Below are positions 1 through 8,693 of a DNA stretch of 64,000 bases, in pieces (positions within the stretch are counted from its first letter, which is position 1; each line of letters begins with the position of its first letter). The notes below the pieces were generated by a model that had not been told where the DNA came from, did no database searches, and worked only from the letters and a program-made list of their open reading frames with translations. The position numbers were made by a program, and so were the translations under genes. Source of the DNA: Labrys okinawensis. Its GTDB lineage: Bacteria > Pseudomonadota > Alphaproteobacteria > Rhizobiales > Labraceae. The stretch lies in NCBI RefSeq assembly GCF_002982075.1, contig NZ_PUEJ01000009.1:62001-126000 (forward strand). Direction: 5' to 3'.

Positions 1-9
1 TCCATCCTG

Positions 10-1077
10 TCACGCCTTCACCGGGCCCGCGCTCTCGCGCTCGTCGAGCGCACCTTTCAGCATGGTCAGCCGCTGCGGAGCTGCTTCTCCCCGCATCAAC
101 TGCAGCAGCAGTTTCGCCCCCGTCGATCCGAGGTCGAAACGCGGCTGGCGAATGGTCGTCAGGGTCGGCTCGATGAAATCGCCGAGCTCGATGCCGTCGA
201 AGCCGACGATGGACACGTCCTGCGGCACCCTGAGGCCGCCCCGGCGGATGGTGGTCATGAAGGCGATGGCCATTTCATCGCTGGTGGCGACCACGCCGGT
301 CGGCCGACGTTCCAGGGCGAGGAAGGCCTTGCCCGAAGCGATGCCGGAGGCGAAATCGTAACTGCCCTCGAAACGCACGAAATCATCGGGCCCGAGGCCG
401 GCGGCGGCGATCTCGGCCTGGAAGCCCGCATAACGATGACGCTCGTTGTAGTTGCCCCTGGGGCCAGCGAGATAGGCCAGGTATCGGTGACCTCTGTCGA
501 GGAGATAGCGTGTCTGGGCCCTGCAGCAGACCTCGTCGTCGACCACCACGGCGGGGATGTCCGGAACGTCCGTCTCGGCGCAGACGCCGACGATGGGAAT
601 GCCGGAATCGGCGATGGTGCGTCCGGCATGCGAGGGCACCGTCGAGGCAAGCACCAGCGCTCCGTCGATATGGCCGCCGAAGACGAGGTCGACCAGATAT
701 TTCTCCTTGCCGTCGATGCTGTCGAGATTGCCCATCAGCACCGCATAGCCGGCCTGCGACAGGGCGACGTCGATGCCCCTGAGCACCTCGCTGAAGAAGG
801 GAGGATTGCGCCGGGGCCCGACCACCACCAGCACCGTACGGGAGGAGCCGGCGCGCAACTGCCGGGCGGCTGTGTTGGGGGTGTAGCCGAGGTCGCGCAC
901 GGCCGCGAGCACGCGCTCGCGCGTCTCGGCCTGGACGCGGTCAGGAAAGGTGAGGGCACGGCTGACGGTGGCGGTCGAGACGCCGGCGGCGCGGGCCACG
1001 TCGCCGATGCGGATCTTGGAGACGTCGCGCGGCGCGCGCCTCTGGATGCGTCTGGCTCGTTCCTTGGCGGGCGGCAT
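10..1077 (-). CDS. LacI-family transcriptional repressor of the adjacent sugar ABC operon
   Basis: A DNA-binding repressor of about 355 residues. The N-terminal helix-turn-helix (about residues 23-42, with VSTATVSRAL) is typical of LacI/GalR proteins, and the rest is a periplasmic-binding-protein-like sensor domain that would bind a sugar. The start is uncertain: ATG at 1077 puts the HTH at a usual distance from the N-terminus, while an in-frame ATG at 1128 would add 17 residues. Neither has a strong ribosome-binding site. The gene diverges from the sugar ABC transporter operon, and a LacI-type palindrome lies in that promoter (1209-1222), so it most likely represses that operon and is induced by its substrate or a metabolite. 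The inducer cannot be read from the sequence. Family assignment is secure; the target is inferred from position. Confidence 0.9.
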   Translation of the reverse strand: MPPAKERARRIQRRAPRDVSKIRIGDVARAAGVSTATVSRALTFPDRVQAETRERVLAAVRDLGYTPNTAARQLRAGSSRTVLVVVGPRRNPPFFSEVLRGIDVALSQAGYAVLMGNLDSIDGKEKYLVDLVFGGHIDGALVLASTVPSHAGRTIADSGIPIVGVCAETDVPDIPAVVVDDEVCCRAQTRYLLDRGHRYLAYLAGPRGNYNERHRYAGFQAEIAAAGLGPDDFVRFEGSYDFASGIASGKAFLALERRPTGVVATSDEMAIAFMTTIRRGGLRVPQDVSIVGFDGIELGDFIEPTLTTIRQPRFDLGSTGAKLLLQLMRGEAAPQRLTMLKGALDERESAGPVKA

Positions 1078-1170
1078 AAGACTACCGTTCTCCAACCTGC
1101 TGGCAAAACTTCGAAAAAGCTCTGCCATCTGCCTGTTTGCGGGTGCGACCGGAGCCCTGAGCCAATCCCC

Positions 1171-1199
1171 TTGACACGAACCCCGATCGCAATCAATAT
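1171..1199 (+). promoter_or_regulatory. Putative sigma-70 promoter of the sugar ABC operon
   Basis: A perfect TTGACA at 1171-1176 is followed after 17 bases by CAATAT (1194-1199), a weak -10 match (3 of 6). The LacI-type operator starts 10 bases downstream, where it would cover the transcription start. The -35 box and operator placement make this credible despite the poor -10. Confidence 0.5.
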
Positions 1200-1208
1200 C
1201 CCGACGCT

Positions 1209-1222
1209 TGCAATCGATTACA
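1209..1222. promoter_or_regulatory. LacI-type operator palindrome
   Basis: TGCAATCGATTACA has a perfect 8-base core AATCGATT and outer TG/CA symmetry, with the central CpG typical of LacI/GalR operators. It lies just after the putative -10 box, about 36 bases before the binding-protein start codon, in the gap between the divergent LacI gene and the transporter. A repressor bound here would block initiation. Binding by the adjacent LacI protein is inferred. Confidence 0.7.
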
Positions 1223-1257
1223 TAAACATAGCATGCGATCCTTTAGGGAGGATGTCC

Positions 1258-2541
1258 ATGGAAAAAATGAGGGCGATTCTGCAGCGGGCTCCGGCACGCT
1301 CCATGCTGGCCGGCGCACTTGCCGCGCTGGCTCTTGGCAGCCCGATGCTGGGCGGGCAGGCCATGGCTCAGGACAAGCCCAAGGCCGAGGTAATGCACTG
1401 GTGGACGTCGGGCGGCGAGGCCGCGGCCGTGAAGGTCTTCGCCGACCAGTACACCAAGGCCGGCGGTGTATGGGTCGACTCGGCCGTTGCCGGCGGCCAG
1501 GCCGCACGTTCGGCTGCAATCAACCGCATCGTCGGCGGCAATCCGCCCACTGCCTCGCAGTTCAACACCGGCAAGCAGTTCGACGATCTGGTCAGCCAGG
1601 GCCTGCTCAACACCGTTGACCAGGTTGCCGAGGAAGGCAAGTGGAAGAGCTTCCTGCCGCCCTCCTTCATCGAAGCCGCGAGCCGCGAGGGGCATATGTA
1701 TGCCGTTCCGGTGAACGTGCACGGCCAGAACTGGGCTTTCTATTCCAAGGAAGTGCTCGACAAGTCCGGTGTCACCGCCGTGCCTACCAACTGGGACGAT
1801 TTCTTCGTCGCCCTCGACAAGATCAAGGCGGCCGGATTTACCCCGCTGGCGCAGGGCGGTGAGCCCTGGCAGGAGCGTCTGCTGTTCAATGTCGTGCTGC
1901 AATCGGTCAGCAAGGACACGTTCATGCGGCTCTATGCCAAGGACGATGCCACTGCCATCGATACGCCCGAGTTCAAGAAATCGGTCGAGATTTTCGGCAA
2001 GCTGCGTGCTTACACCGATGCCGGCTCGCCGGGACGCAACTGGAACGATACCACGGCTCTCCTGATCACCAACAAGGCCGGCGTGCAGTTCATGGGCGAT
2101 TGGGCCAAGGGTGAATTCAAGGCGGCAAACAAGGAAGCCGGCAAGGATTTCTATTGCCAGATCGGTATCGACGACAAGGAACTGGTGATCGGCGGCGACG
2201 TCTTCGTCTTCCCCAAGACAAGCGATGAGGCCCAGATCAAGGCGCAGAACCTCCTCGCCTCGACCATGCTGTCGCCCGAGACCCAGGTGTTGTTCAATGT
2301 TCAGAAGGGCTCGATGCCGGTGCGCACCGATGTCGATGCCAGCAAATTCGATCTGTGCGCCCAGAAGGGCATGAAGCTGCTTGCCGATCCCGCGCATCAG
2401 ACGCCGGTGATCGACATGCTGGCCAGTGCGGACCTGGTCGGTGCGCTCGAGGATGTCATCACCAATTTCTGGAACAACAAGAACCAGACACCGGAAGACT
2501 TTACCGCCAAGTTCGCGGATGCGCTGAAGGCGGCGCATTAA
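1258..2541 (+). CDS. Sugar ABC transporter, periplasmic substrate-binding protein
   Basis: A 427-residue extracellular solute-binding protein of family 1. The Met start at 1258 is preferred over the ATG at 1252 because AGGGAGG at 1245-1251 lies six bases before 1258 but touches 1252. A signal peptide (hydrophobic stretch, then AMAQ near residue 35-38) sends it to the periplasm. The mature N-terminus (EVMHWWTSGGEAAAV) resembles glucose/mannose-type binding proteins of the GtsA group. It is the first gene of an operon with two permeases and an ATPase and would deliver a sugar to them. A 268-base gap holding a palindromic repeat separates it from the permeases, which may lower their expression relative to this abundant component. 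The exact sugar is unknown. Confidence 0.93.
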   Translation: MEKMRAILQRAPARSMLAGALAALALGSPMLGGQAMAQDKPKAEVMHWWTSGGEAAAVKVFADQYTKAGGVWVDSAVAGGQAARSAAINRIVGGNPPTASQFNTGKQFDDLVSQGLLNTVDQVAEEGKWKSFLPPSFIEAASREGHMYAVPVNVHGQNWAFYSKEVLDKSGVTAVPTNWDDFFVALDKIKAAGFTPLAQGGEPWQERLLFNVVLQSVSKDTFMRLYAKDDATAIDTPEFKKSVEIFGKLRAYTDAGSPGRNWNDTTALLITNKAGVQFMGDWAKGEFKAANKEAGKDFYCQIGIDDKELVIGGDVFVFPKTSDEAQIKAQNLLASTMLSPETQVLFNVQKGSMPVRTDVDASKFDLCAQKGMKLLADPAHQTPVIDMLASADLVGALEDVITNFWNNKNQTPEDFTAKFADALKAAH

Positions 2542-2572
2542 GGCTAGTCCGGAAATAACCGAAACACCGTCT

Positions 2573-2662
2573 TTGTCATGCCCGGGCTTGACCCGGGCAT
2601 CCGGCGGCCCCGTCTCCGGGGCTTCTAAGGCTGGGTTGCCGGGTCAAGCCCGGCAACGACAA
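2573..2662. repeat. Intergenic palindromic repeat (GGGCTTGACCCGGG family)
   Basis: Inverted arms at about 2573-2600 and 2636-2662, each carrying the core GGGCTTGACCCGG or its complement and flanked by TTGTC/GACAA. A close relative lies at 57839-57913 between cobW and cobN. It sits between the binding-protein gene and its permeases, where a stem-loop could stabilise upstream mRNA or attenuate transcription. The rest of the 268-base gap (2663-2809) shows nothing else except the ribosome-binding site GAAGGAGG before 2810. Confidence 0.8.
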
Positions 2663-2809
2663 AGGCCGGGCCAATTCGTTTCGTTTATTTTTCGACGAAT
2701 CCCAAGTTCCTCGGGGTGGGTCGCCAGGCCAGCCCGGCCCGCGCGCCGGCAAGCCGGGTGAAGACCGGCCCCAATTCCCACCGCAAGACGGATCCTGAAG
2801 GAGGTCGCA

Positions 2810-3724
2810 ATGACCGAGCCTGCAAGATTGTCGCGTCCCAATCCTCGGCCCTACCGTCTGAACATGGCGGCCCTGGCCCTGATACCGGCCTGGATCATCG
2901 TCGTCGCCGCCTATATCGGCACGATGGTCTGGACGATCGTCATCTCCTTCACCGGCTCCAAGCTGCTGCCGGTCTATAATTTCGTCGGTTTCGACCAGTA
3001 TGTCCGGTTGTTTGCCTCGGATCGCTGGCAGGTTTCGGTGTGGCATCTGGCCGTCTTCGGCGTGCTCTTCATTGTCTGCTGCCTGATCGTCGGCTTCCTG
3101 CTGGCGGTGGCGCTCGACCAGAAGATCCGCTTCGAAAACACGTTCCGCACCATCTTCCTCTATCCCTATGCGATGTCCTTCATCGTCACCGGTCTGATCT
3201 GGCAGTGGCTGATGAATCCCAATCTCGGCATCCAGAACACGGTGCGCAACTGGGGCTGGACGAGCTTTACCTTCGACTGGGCGGTGAATTCGAATCTTGC
3301 CGTCTTCGCCCTGGTGATCGCCGCCATCTGGCAGGCCTCGGGCCTGGTGATGGCGCTGATGCTGGCGGGGCTGCGCGGCGTCGACACCGAATTGTGGAAG
3401 GCGGCCAAGATCGACCGCATCCCGACCTGGCGGGTCTATGTCTCCATCATCATACCCATCCTCACCCCCACCATCACCACGGCGACGGTGCTGCTCTCGA
3501 TCGCGGTGATCAAGGTCTATGATCTGGTGGTGGCCCTCACCAATGGCGGGCCGGGCACGGCCTCGGAAATGCCGGCCAAATTCGTCATGGACAATCTCGG
3601 CCAGCGCCAGAACATCGGCCTCGCCACGGCGGCCTCGACGATGATGCTGATCACGGTGATCTGCGTGGTCTCGCCCTGGCTCTACCATACCTATTTCCGC
3701 AGGCAGTCGCGGAGGCCGACATGA
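2810..3724 (+). CDS. Sugar ABC transporter permease (MalF-type)
   Basis: A 304-residue inner-membrane permease. About six hydrophobic segments are visible (roughly residues 17-43, 79-103, 117-135, 164-188, 210-235 and 275-295). The cytoplasmic EAA loop, which contacts the ATPase, is at about 196-217 (LWKAAKIDRIPTWRVY...IIP), with an unusual R-I where most families have G-A. The start is supported by GAAGGAGG eight bases upstream. Its stop overlaps the start of the second permease in an ATGA arrangement, indicating translational coupling. It forms the pore with the product of 3721-4608. Substrate is unknown but carbohydrate-type. Confidence 0.92.
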   Translation: MTEPARLSRPNPRPYRLNMAALALIPAWIIVVAAYIGTMVWTIVISFTGSKLLPVYNFVGFDQYVRLFASDRWQVSVWHLAVFGVLFIVCCLIVGFLLAVALDQKIRFENTFRTIFLYPYAMSFIVTGLIWQWLMNPNLGIQNTVRNWGWTSFTFDWAVNSNLAVFALVIAAIWQASGLVMALMLAGLRGVDTELWKAAKIDRIPTWRVYVSIIIPILTPTITTATVLLSIAVIKVYDLVVALTNGGPGTASEMPAKFVMDNLGQRQNIGLATAASTMMLITVICVVSPWLYHTYFRRQSRRPT

Positions 3725-4608
3725 GCGCCCTCGAGACACCGCGCGGGCGCAAGCCGGCCCGCCTCACCCCCGGCCGCATCGGTCTCTACGTCTTCCTGGT
3801 GGTGGCAGCCGCCTTCTTCCTGCTCCCGGCCGTGGTGATGGTGCTGACATCGCTCAAGACCATGGAGGAGATCCGCCTGGGGCAGATCTTCGCCCTGCCG
3901 CAGGCCTTCGACCTCGCCGCCTGGAGCAAGGCGTGGTCGTCAGCCTGCACGGGCCTGGCCTGCAATGGCATCAGCGTCGGCTTCCTCAATTCGGTGAAGA
4001 TCCTGATCCCGAGCGTGGTAATCTCCATCGCCGCCGGCGCGATCAACGGCTACGCGCTGTCGCTGTGGAACGTGCGCTACGCCAATCTGCTGTTCGGCAT
4101 CCTCCTGATCGGCGCCTTCATTCCCTATCAGGTCTTCATCTATCCGCTGGTGCGCGTCTCCTCGCTGGCCGGCATCTTCCAGACCCTGCCCTGCATCGTG
4201 ATCGTGCACACCATCTTCGGCATGCCGCTGATGACGCTGATCTTCCGCAACTACTATGCCAGCCTGCCGGCCGAATTGTTCAAGGCGGCACGCGTGGACG
4301 GCGGCGGCTTCTGGCAGATCTTCTTCCACGTCATCCTGCCGATGTCGACGCCGATGCTGATCGTGGCCGCCATCCTGCAGGTCACCGGAATCTGGAACGA
4401 CTTCATCCTCGGGCTGACCTTCGCCGGCGGTGCCAATTCGCCGATGACGGTGCAGCTCAACAATATCGTCAACTCCACCACGGGCGAGCGAGCCTACAAC
4501 GTCAACATGGCGGCGACCCTGCTGACGGCCTCCGTACCGCTCATCGTCTATTTCGTCTCCGGACGCTGGTTCGTGCGCGGCATCGCCGCCGGCGCGGTGA
4601 AGGGATAA
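3721..4608 (+). CDS. Sugar ABC transporter permease (MalG-type)
   Basis: A 295-residue inner-membrane permease, partner of the preceding protein. Hydrophobic segments include residues 20-43, 90-112, 122-142, 155-175, 207-225 and 263-285. The EAA loop at about 185-208 (ELFKAARVDGGGFWQIFFHV) fits the MalG/CUT1 consensus well. The start codon overlaps the previous stop (ATGA), and only five bases separate its stop from the ATPase gene, so all three are one transcription unit. Confidence 0.93.
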   Translation: MSALETPRGRKPARLTPGRIGLYVFLVVAAAFFLLPAVVMVLTSLKTMEEIRLGQIFALPQAFDLAAWSKAWSSACTGLACNGISVGFLNSVKILIPSVVISIAAGAINGYALSLWNVRYANLLFGILLIGAFIPYQVFIYPLVRVSSLAGIFQTLPCIVIVHTIFGMPLMTLIFRNYYASLPAELFKAARVDGGGFWQIFFHVILPMSTPMLIVAAILQVTGIWNDFILGLTFAGGANSPMTVQLNNIVNSTTGERAYNVNMAATLLTASVPLIVYFVSGRWFVRGIAAGAVKG

Positions 4609-4613
4609 AGCGC

Positions 4614-5723
4614 ATGCACAACACGCCTTCCTCCGTCACCGTCAAGGATCTGTCGATCCGCTATGGCGCGGTCTCGGTCATTGACAATCTCCAGCTCGAC
4701 ATCCGCCAGGGCGAGTTCATCGTGCTGCTCGGACCCTCGGGCTGCGGCAAGTCCACCTTGCTCAACGCCATCGCCGGCCTCCTGGAGATCAGCGATGGCG
4801 AGATCTGGATTTCGGGCAAGAACGTCACCTGGGCCGAGCCGGCGGATCGCGGCATCGGCATGGTGTTCCAGTCCTACGCGCTCTATCCGCGCATGAGCGT
4901 GGAGGGCAACATGTCCTTCGGCCTGAAAATGGCCGGCGTGCCGAAGGCCGAGATCGCCGAACGGGTCGCCAAGGCGTCCAAGCTCCTGCATCTCGATCCG
5001 CTCCTGCAGCGCAAGCCCTCCGAGTTGTCGGGCGGCCAGCGTCAGCGCGTCGCGATCGGACGCGCCCTGGTGCGCAATGTCGACGTCTTCCTGTTCGACG
5101 AACCCCTGTCCAATCTCGATGCCAAGCTGCGCAACGAGCTCCGGGTGGAGATCAAGAAGCTCCACCAGGGCCTCGGCAACACCATGATCTATGTCACCCA
5201 TGACCAGATCGAGGCCCTGACCCTGGCCGACCGAATCGCCGTGATGAAGGGCGGCGTCATCCAGCAATTGGCCAGCCCGCTCGAGATCTATCACAAGCCG
5301 GCCAACCAGTTCGTCGCCGGCTTCATCGGCTCGCCGGGCATGAACTTCATCGAAGGCCAGCTCTCGGGAGGGCCGGGAGCCTGGCGTTTCCAGGCCGATG
5401 GCGAGAGCATCGATCTCGCGGCCTATGCGTTCGCCCAAGATCCCGGCGCGAATGCGCCTGGGGGGCGCAAGGCGGTGCTCGGCATCCGGCCCGAGCATAT
5501 CGATGTCGGCCCCGCGCCGTCCGGCCGGCATGCCGCCCGTGGAAAAATCGACATCGTCGAGCCGATGGGCGCCGAGACGGTGCTGTGGACCAGCTTTGCC
5601 GGCAAGCCCGCCACCATTCGCGTCGACGGCGACAATGAAAGCGGTCCCGGCGACGAGATCGATTTTCATTTCGACGTCGGGCGGGCCTCGCTGTTCGACG
5701 CGGAAAGCGGAGAGCGCCTGTGA
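4614..5723 (+). CDS. Sugar ABC transporter ATP-binding protein (UgpC/MalK-type)
   Basis: A 369-residue ATPase that powers the sugar importer. Walker A GPSGCGKST is at residues 40-48, the ABC signature LSGGQ at 138-142, Walker B VFLFDEP at 158-164 and the switch histidine near 196 (VTHDQ). The C-terminal third (from about 290) is the TOBE-type regulatory domain of the CUT1 subgroup, with LGIRPEHIDVG. The real start is the ATG at 4614; much longer open frame lies upstream but overlaps the permease gene. Family members can serve several transporters, but its position points to the adjacent permeases. Confidence 0.93.
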   Translation: MHNTPSSVTVKDLSIRYGAVSVIDNLQLDIRQGEFIVLLGPSGCGKSTLLNAIAGLLEISDGEIWISGKNVTWAEPADRGIGMVFQSYALYPRMSVEGNMSFGLKMAGVPKAEIAERVAKASKLLHLDPLLQRKPSELSGGQRQRVAIGRALVRNVDVFLFDEPLSNLDAKLRNELRVEIKKLHQGLGNTMIYVTHDQIEALTLADRIAVMKGGVIQQLASPLEIYHKPANQFVAGFIGSPGMNFIEGQLSGGPGAWRFQADGESIDLAAYAFAQDPGANAPGGRKAVLGIRPEHIDVGPAPSGRHAARGKIDIVEPMGAETVLWTSFAGKPATIRVDGDNESGPGDEIDFHFDVGRASLFDAESGERL

Positions 5724-5728
5724 AGAGA

Positions 5729-5862
5729 TGTCATCCCGGCCGCGCTGCAGCACGCAGTGGTGCAGCGCAGATCCGGGACCGCGACCCGAAAGAAACGCCT
5801 CTTTCATCTTACGATCCCGTGTCTGCGACGCAGCATTTCATGCTGCATCGCGCACGGAATGA
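5729..5862. repeat. Intergenic palindromic repeats (TGTCATCCCG type)
   Basis: Two stem-loop-forming stretches follow the ATPase gene. The first pairs CGCTGCAGCAC with GTGCAGCG around 5743-5768 within a TCATCCCG...CGGGA frame; the second pairs GCGACGCAGCA with TGCTGCATCGCGC around 5823-5854. The TGTCATCCCG start is shared with the perfect palindrome at 43656-43706. It separates transport from catabolic genes and could act as a terminator or RNA-stabilising element. Confidence 0.65.
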
Positions 5863-5918
5863 CGCACCGCCTATTTACCCAACCCGTTGATTTGTCTCAT
5901 TTCATGAAAGGACCTGTC

Positions 5919-6677
5919 ATGACTTTGCAACATCCCCTGTCGTTCCAGCTCTATTCCGGGCGCAATTTCCCGCCGCTCGAGGGCCAGCTCAGGACGATCG
6001 CCGAGGCCGGATTCAGCAATGTCGAGCCCTATGGCGCCTTCTACGCGGACGTGCCCGCCGCCGCCCGCCTGTTCAAGGAATTCGGCCTGACCGCCAAGAG
6101 CGGCCATTTCGGCATCGATTCCCTGGAGGCCGATTTCGACCGCAATCTTCGTATTGCCGAGGCGCTGGGCATCGACACGATCGTGGCGCCCTATCTGATG
6201 CCCGACGCCCGCCCCAAGGATACGGCGGGATGGAAGGCGTTCGGCGATCGGCTGGCGGCGGTGGCACGCAAGGCTCGTGAGGCCGGCTATGCCTTCGCCT
6301 GGCACAATCACGATTTCGAGTTCATCGCCCTGCCGGATGGCTCCTATCCGATCGAGCACCTGCTCGTCGACGATGTGAAATGGGAAGCGGACATCGCCTG
6401 GATCGTCAGGGCCCATGCCGATCCCAAGCCATGGATCGCGCGTTATGGCGCCATCATGCCGCTCGTCCACGTCAAGGACATCGCGCCGGCCGGCGAGAAG
6501 GTCGACGAGGATGGTTGGGCCGATGTCGGCACCGGCGTGGTCGATTGGGCGACGATCTGGCCGCTTTGCGTGGCTGCGGGCGCCGAGATCATGGTCGCCG
6601 AGCATGACAATCCCTCGGACCTCAAGCGTTTTGCCACGGTGAGCGCCGAAGCCATGCGCAAGCTGGCGGGGATTTGA
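5919..6677 (+). CDS. Sugar phosphate isomerase/epimerase-like TIM-barrel protein
   Basis: A 252-residue protein of the xylose-isomerase-like TIM-barrel (AP endonuclease 2) superfamily. Recognisable pieces are the N-terminal FQLYSGR strand, a central FAWHNHDFEF metal-site segment near residues 125-134, and VHVKDIAP and EHDNP near the C-terminus. These positions usually supply histidine and acidic ligands for a divalent metal. The start at 5919 is chosen because GAAAGGA lies six bases upstream. Together with the following Gfo/Idh/MocA gene it probably processes the sugar imported by the upstream transporter, for example by isomerising an oxidised sugar. The actual substrate is not predictable from sequence. 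Confidence 0.85.
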   Translation: MTLQHPLSFQLYSGRNFPPLEGQLRTIAEAGFSNVEPYGAFYADVPAAARLFKEFGLTAKSGHFGIDSLEADFDRNLRIAEALGIDTIVAPYLMPDARPKDTAGWKAFGDRLAAVARKAREAGYAFAWHNHDFEFIALPDGSYPIEHLLVDDVKWEADIAWIVRAHADPKPWIARYGAIMPLVHVKDIAPAGEKVDEDGWADVGTGVVDWATIWPLCVAAGAEIMVAEHDNPSDLKRFATVSAEAMRKLAGI

Positions 6678-6680
6678 AGA

Positions 6681-6771
6681 GTGTGCCGATCTCCGGATCG
6701 GCACAGGCTGCAAAACGTGCCGATCCCGCGCCATCGACTGCCATCGATGGCGCTGAGGAGATCGGCACACC
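6681..6771. repeat. Intergenic palindromic repeat (GTGCCGATCTCC family)
   Basis: A GTGTGCCGATCTCCGGATCG stem-loop begins at 6681, and the complementary GGAGATCGGCACAC closes at about 6758-6771, so the element can also fold as a whole. A relative lies at 49109-49213. It occupies the gap before the oxidoreductase gene. Confidence 0.75.
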
Positions 6772-6790
6772 GAATCTTCAGGAGACCATC

Positions 6791-7924
6791 ATGCCTTTGC
6801 GCGTCGGATTGATCGGCTGCGGCAATATTTCAGATATCTACCTTCTCAATGCCGGTTTGTTTCGTGATTTCGATTTCGTCGCCTGCGCCGACCTCAGGGA
6901 GGAGGCGGCGAAGAAACAGGCCCAGAAATACAATCTGCAGCGGCGCAGCATCGAGGCGCTGCTGGCGAGCGACGATGTCGACATCGTGCTCAACCTCACC
7001 ATACCCGAGGCGCATGCCCAGGTCTCGCGTGCCGCGATTGCGGCCGGCAAGCACGTCTATGGCGAAAAACCCCTGGCCACGCGTCTCGCCGACGGTATCG
7101 CGCTGATGGAGGCGGCGAAGGCGAAGGGGCTGAGGGTGGGATGTGCACCCGATACGGTGCTCGGCGCCGCCATCCAGCAGGCGAGACTGCGGATCGATGC
7201 CGGCGAGATCGGCCGGCCCCTGATCGGCACGGCCGCCGTGCTCGGGCACGGCATGGAGCACTGGCACCCGAACCCGGAATTCTTCTTCAAGCCCGGGGCC
7301 GGGCCCGTCTTCGACATGGGCCCCTATTATCTCTCCACCCTCGTCAACCTGTTGGGGCCGGTCGCCTCCGTGATGGCCTTGAGCCAGAGCGGCTTCGAGG
7401 AGCGCGTGGTGACGACGGAGGGCTCACCGTTCAAGGGGCAGAGCATCAGGGTGGAGACGCCGACCAGCATCCAGGCCCTGCTCGCCTTCAAGTCCGGCGC
7501 ACAGATTACCTTCCTGGCAAGCTGGGACGTCTGGGCCCATGGCCAGCAGCCGATCGAGCTGCACGGCACCGACGCATCGCTGCGTGTGCCGGATCCCAAC
7601 TGGTTTGGCGGCGAAGTCTCGCTGGCCCGCCCCCGCGAGGCCTGGGAAAGCCACGCCTCGTCCGGCGACCGCTTCGGCCAGCCGAACTGGCCGGCGGACC
7701 ATCCCGTCAATGCCAATTATCGCGGCCTCGGCCTTGCCGACATGGCGCGCGGCATCGTCGACGGCCGCCCCCACCGCGCCAGCGGGGAGATCGGCCTGCA
7801 CGTGCTGGCGGTGATGGAAGGCATCCTCACCGCCGCCGAGCAGAAGCGGCCGGTGCTGATCGAGCAGGGTTGCGAACGGCCCGCGCCGCTCGGCGACGAG
7901 GAGGCGAGGGGGCTGCTGGCCTGA
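6791..7924 (+). CDS. Gfo/Idh/MocA-family NAD(P)-dependent oxidoreductase
   Basis: A 377-residue sugar or polyol dehydrogenase. The N-terminal Rossmann motif VGLIGCGNISD is at residues 5-15, and the family-defining EKP with catalytic lysine is at 92-94 (GEKPLA). The C-terminal half is the beta-sheet substrate domain. Start ATG at 6791 follows CAGGAG by seven bases. As the last gene of the sugar cluster it likely oxidises the imported sugar or its keto derivative, coupled with the isomerase-like protein. Substrate unknown. Confidence 0.9.
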   Translation: MPLRVGLIGCGNISDIYLLNAGLFRDFDFVACADLREEAAKKQAQKYNLQRRSIEALLASDDVDIVLNLTIPEAHAQVSRAAIAAGKHVYGEKPLATRLADGIALMEAAKAKGLRVGCAPDTVLGAAIQQARLRIDAGEIGRPLIGTAAVLGHGMEHWHPNPEFFFKPGAGPVFDMGPYYLSTLVNLLGPVASVMALSQSGFEERVVTTEGSPFKGQSIRVETPTSIQALLAFKSGAQITFLASWDVWAHGQQPIELHGTDASLRVPDPNWFGGEVSLARPREAWESHASSGDRFGQPNWPADHPVNANYRGLGLADMARGIVDGRPHRASGEIGLHVLAVMEGILTAAEQKRPVLIEQGCERPAPLGDEEARGLLA

Positions 7925-7948
7925 AAATACGCCGAAGGGAGGTCGGTC

Positions 7949-8410
7949 TTATTCGTCCACCGGCTTCCATTCGTCGCGGCCGAGGTCGATGACCTTGGGA
8001 TCGCTGCTCGCGGTGCCGGCGCGTCCCTTCGGCGCCGGGACGGGGCCGTCGCGCCACTGCCGCAGCAGGCTCGGCAGCAGGAGGGCGAAGCCGATGAGGT
8101 CGGTGACGAAGCCGGGAATGATCATCAGCACGCCCCCGAGCGCCACCATCAGGCTCTCGCGCGCGGCACCGTTGCTCGGCTCGCCGCCCTGCATCGCCCG
8201 CATCAGGCGCGAGAACACGGTCCCGCCCTGCCGCCGCAGGAGCGAGGCACCGATGAAGGACGTTGCCACCAGGGCGATCAGCGCCAAGGCGATGCCGATC
8301 CGGCCCGCGACCCAGACGAAGGCGGCGATTTCCGCGAAAGGCAGGATCACAAGTCCGGCCAGACCGAGCCAAGCCCAGCCGGCGGGGACATTGAAGCTGC
8401 GTGCGGTCAT
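7949..8410 (-). CDS. fxsA: FxsA-family inner-membrane protein
   Basis: A 153-residue protein with three or four hydrophobic segments (about residues 12-30, 33-55 and 85-115) and a charged C-terminal tail. The MLMIIPGFVTDLIGFALLLP segment is the hallmark of FxsA, named for suppression of phage F exclusion by T7; its general role is unknown. The start at 8410 has CAGGAG upstream. It diverges from the Tim44-like gene, an arrangement common in Hyphomicrobiales. The 283-base gap up to 8693 contains no further feature I can support. Confidence 0.88.
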   Translation of the reverse strand: MTARSFNVPAGWAWLGLAGLVILPFAEIAAFVWVAGRIGIALALIALVATSFIGASLLRRQGGTVFSRLMRAMQGGEPSNGAARESLMVALGGVLMIIPGFVTDLIGFALLLPSLLRQWRDGPVPAPKGRAGTASSDPKVIDLGRDEWKPVDE

Positions 8411-8693
8411 CGGTGTCGTTTCTCCTGAAGCAGGGACGCGTTCTGCCGCAAATGCGTCCTTGCAATCCTTGGTGCCTCCGCCAAACAGCAAAACGCTTCG
8501 ACGGAGCCCCTCTGCGGCAAGGCCTTGCGCAGCGGCATGCGCCGCATGCTGGCCATGTTTGCCCTTCATGGTAGCATGAAGCTGGCAAACTGCCCGATGC
8601 ACACCATATAGGTGGGGATTGTGGCATTGCCACAGGGGACTGTAGCCGTTATTTCGAGTCGTCACTCGGTCGGTGGGGATGCTGAAGGCACAA

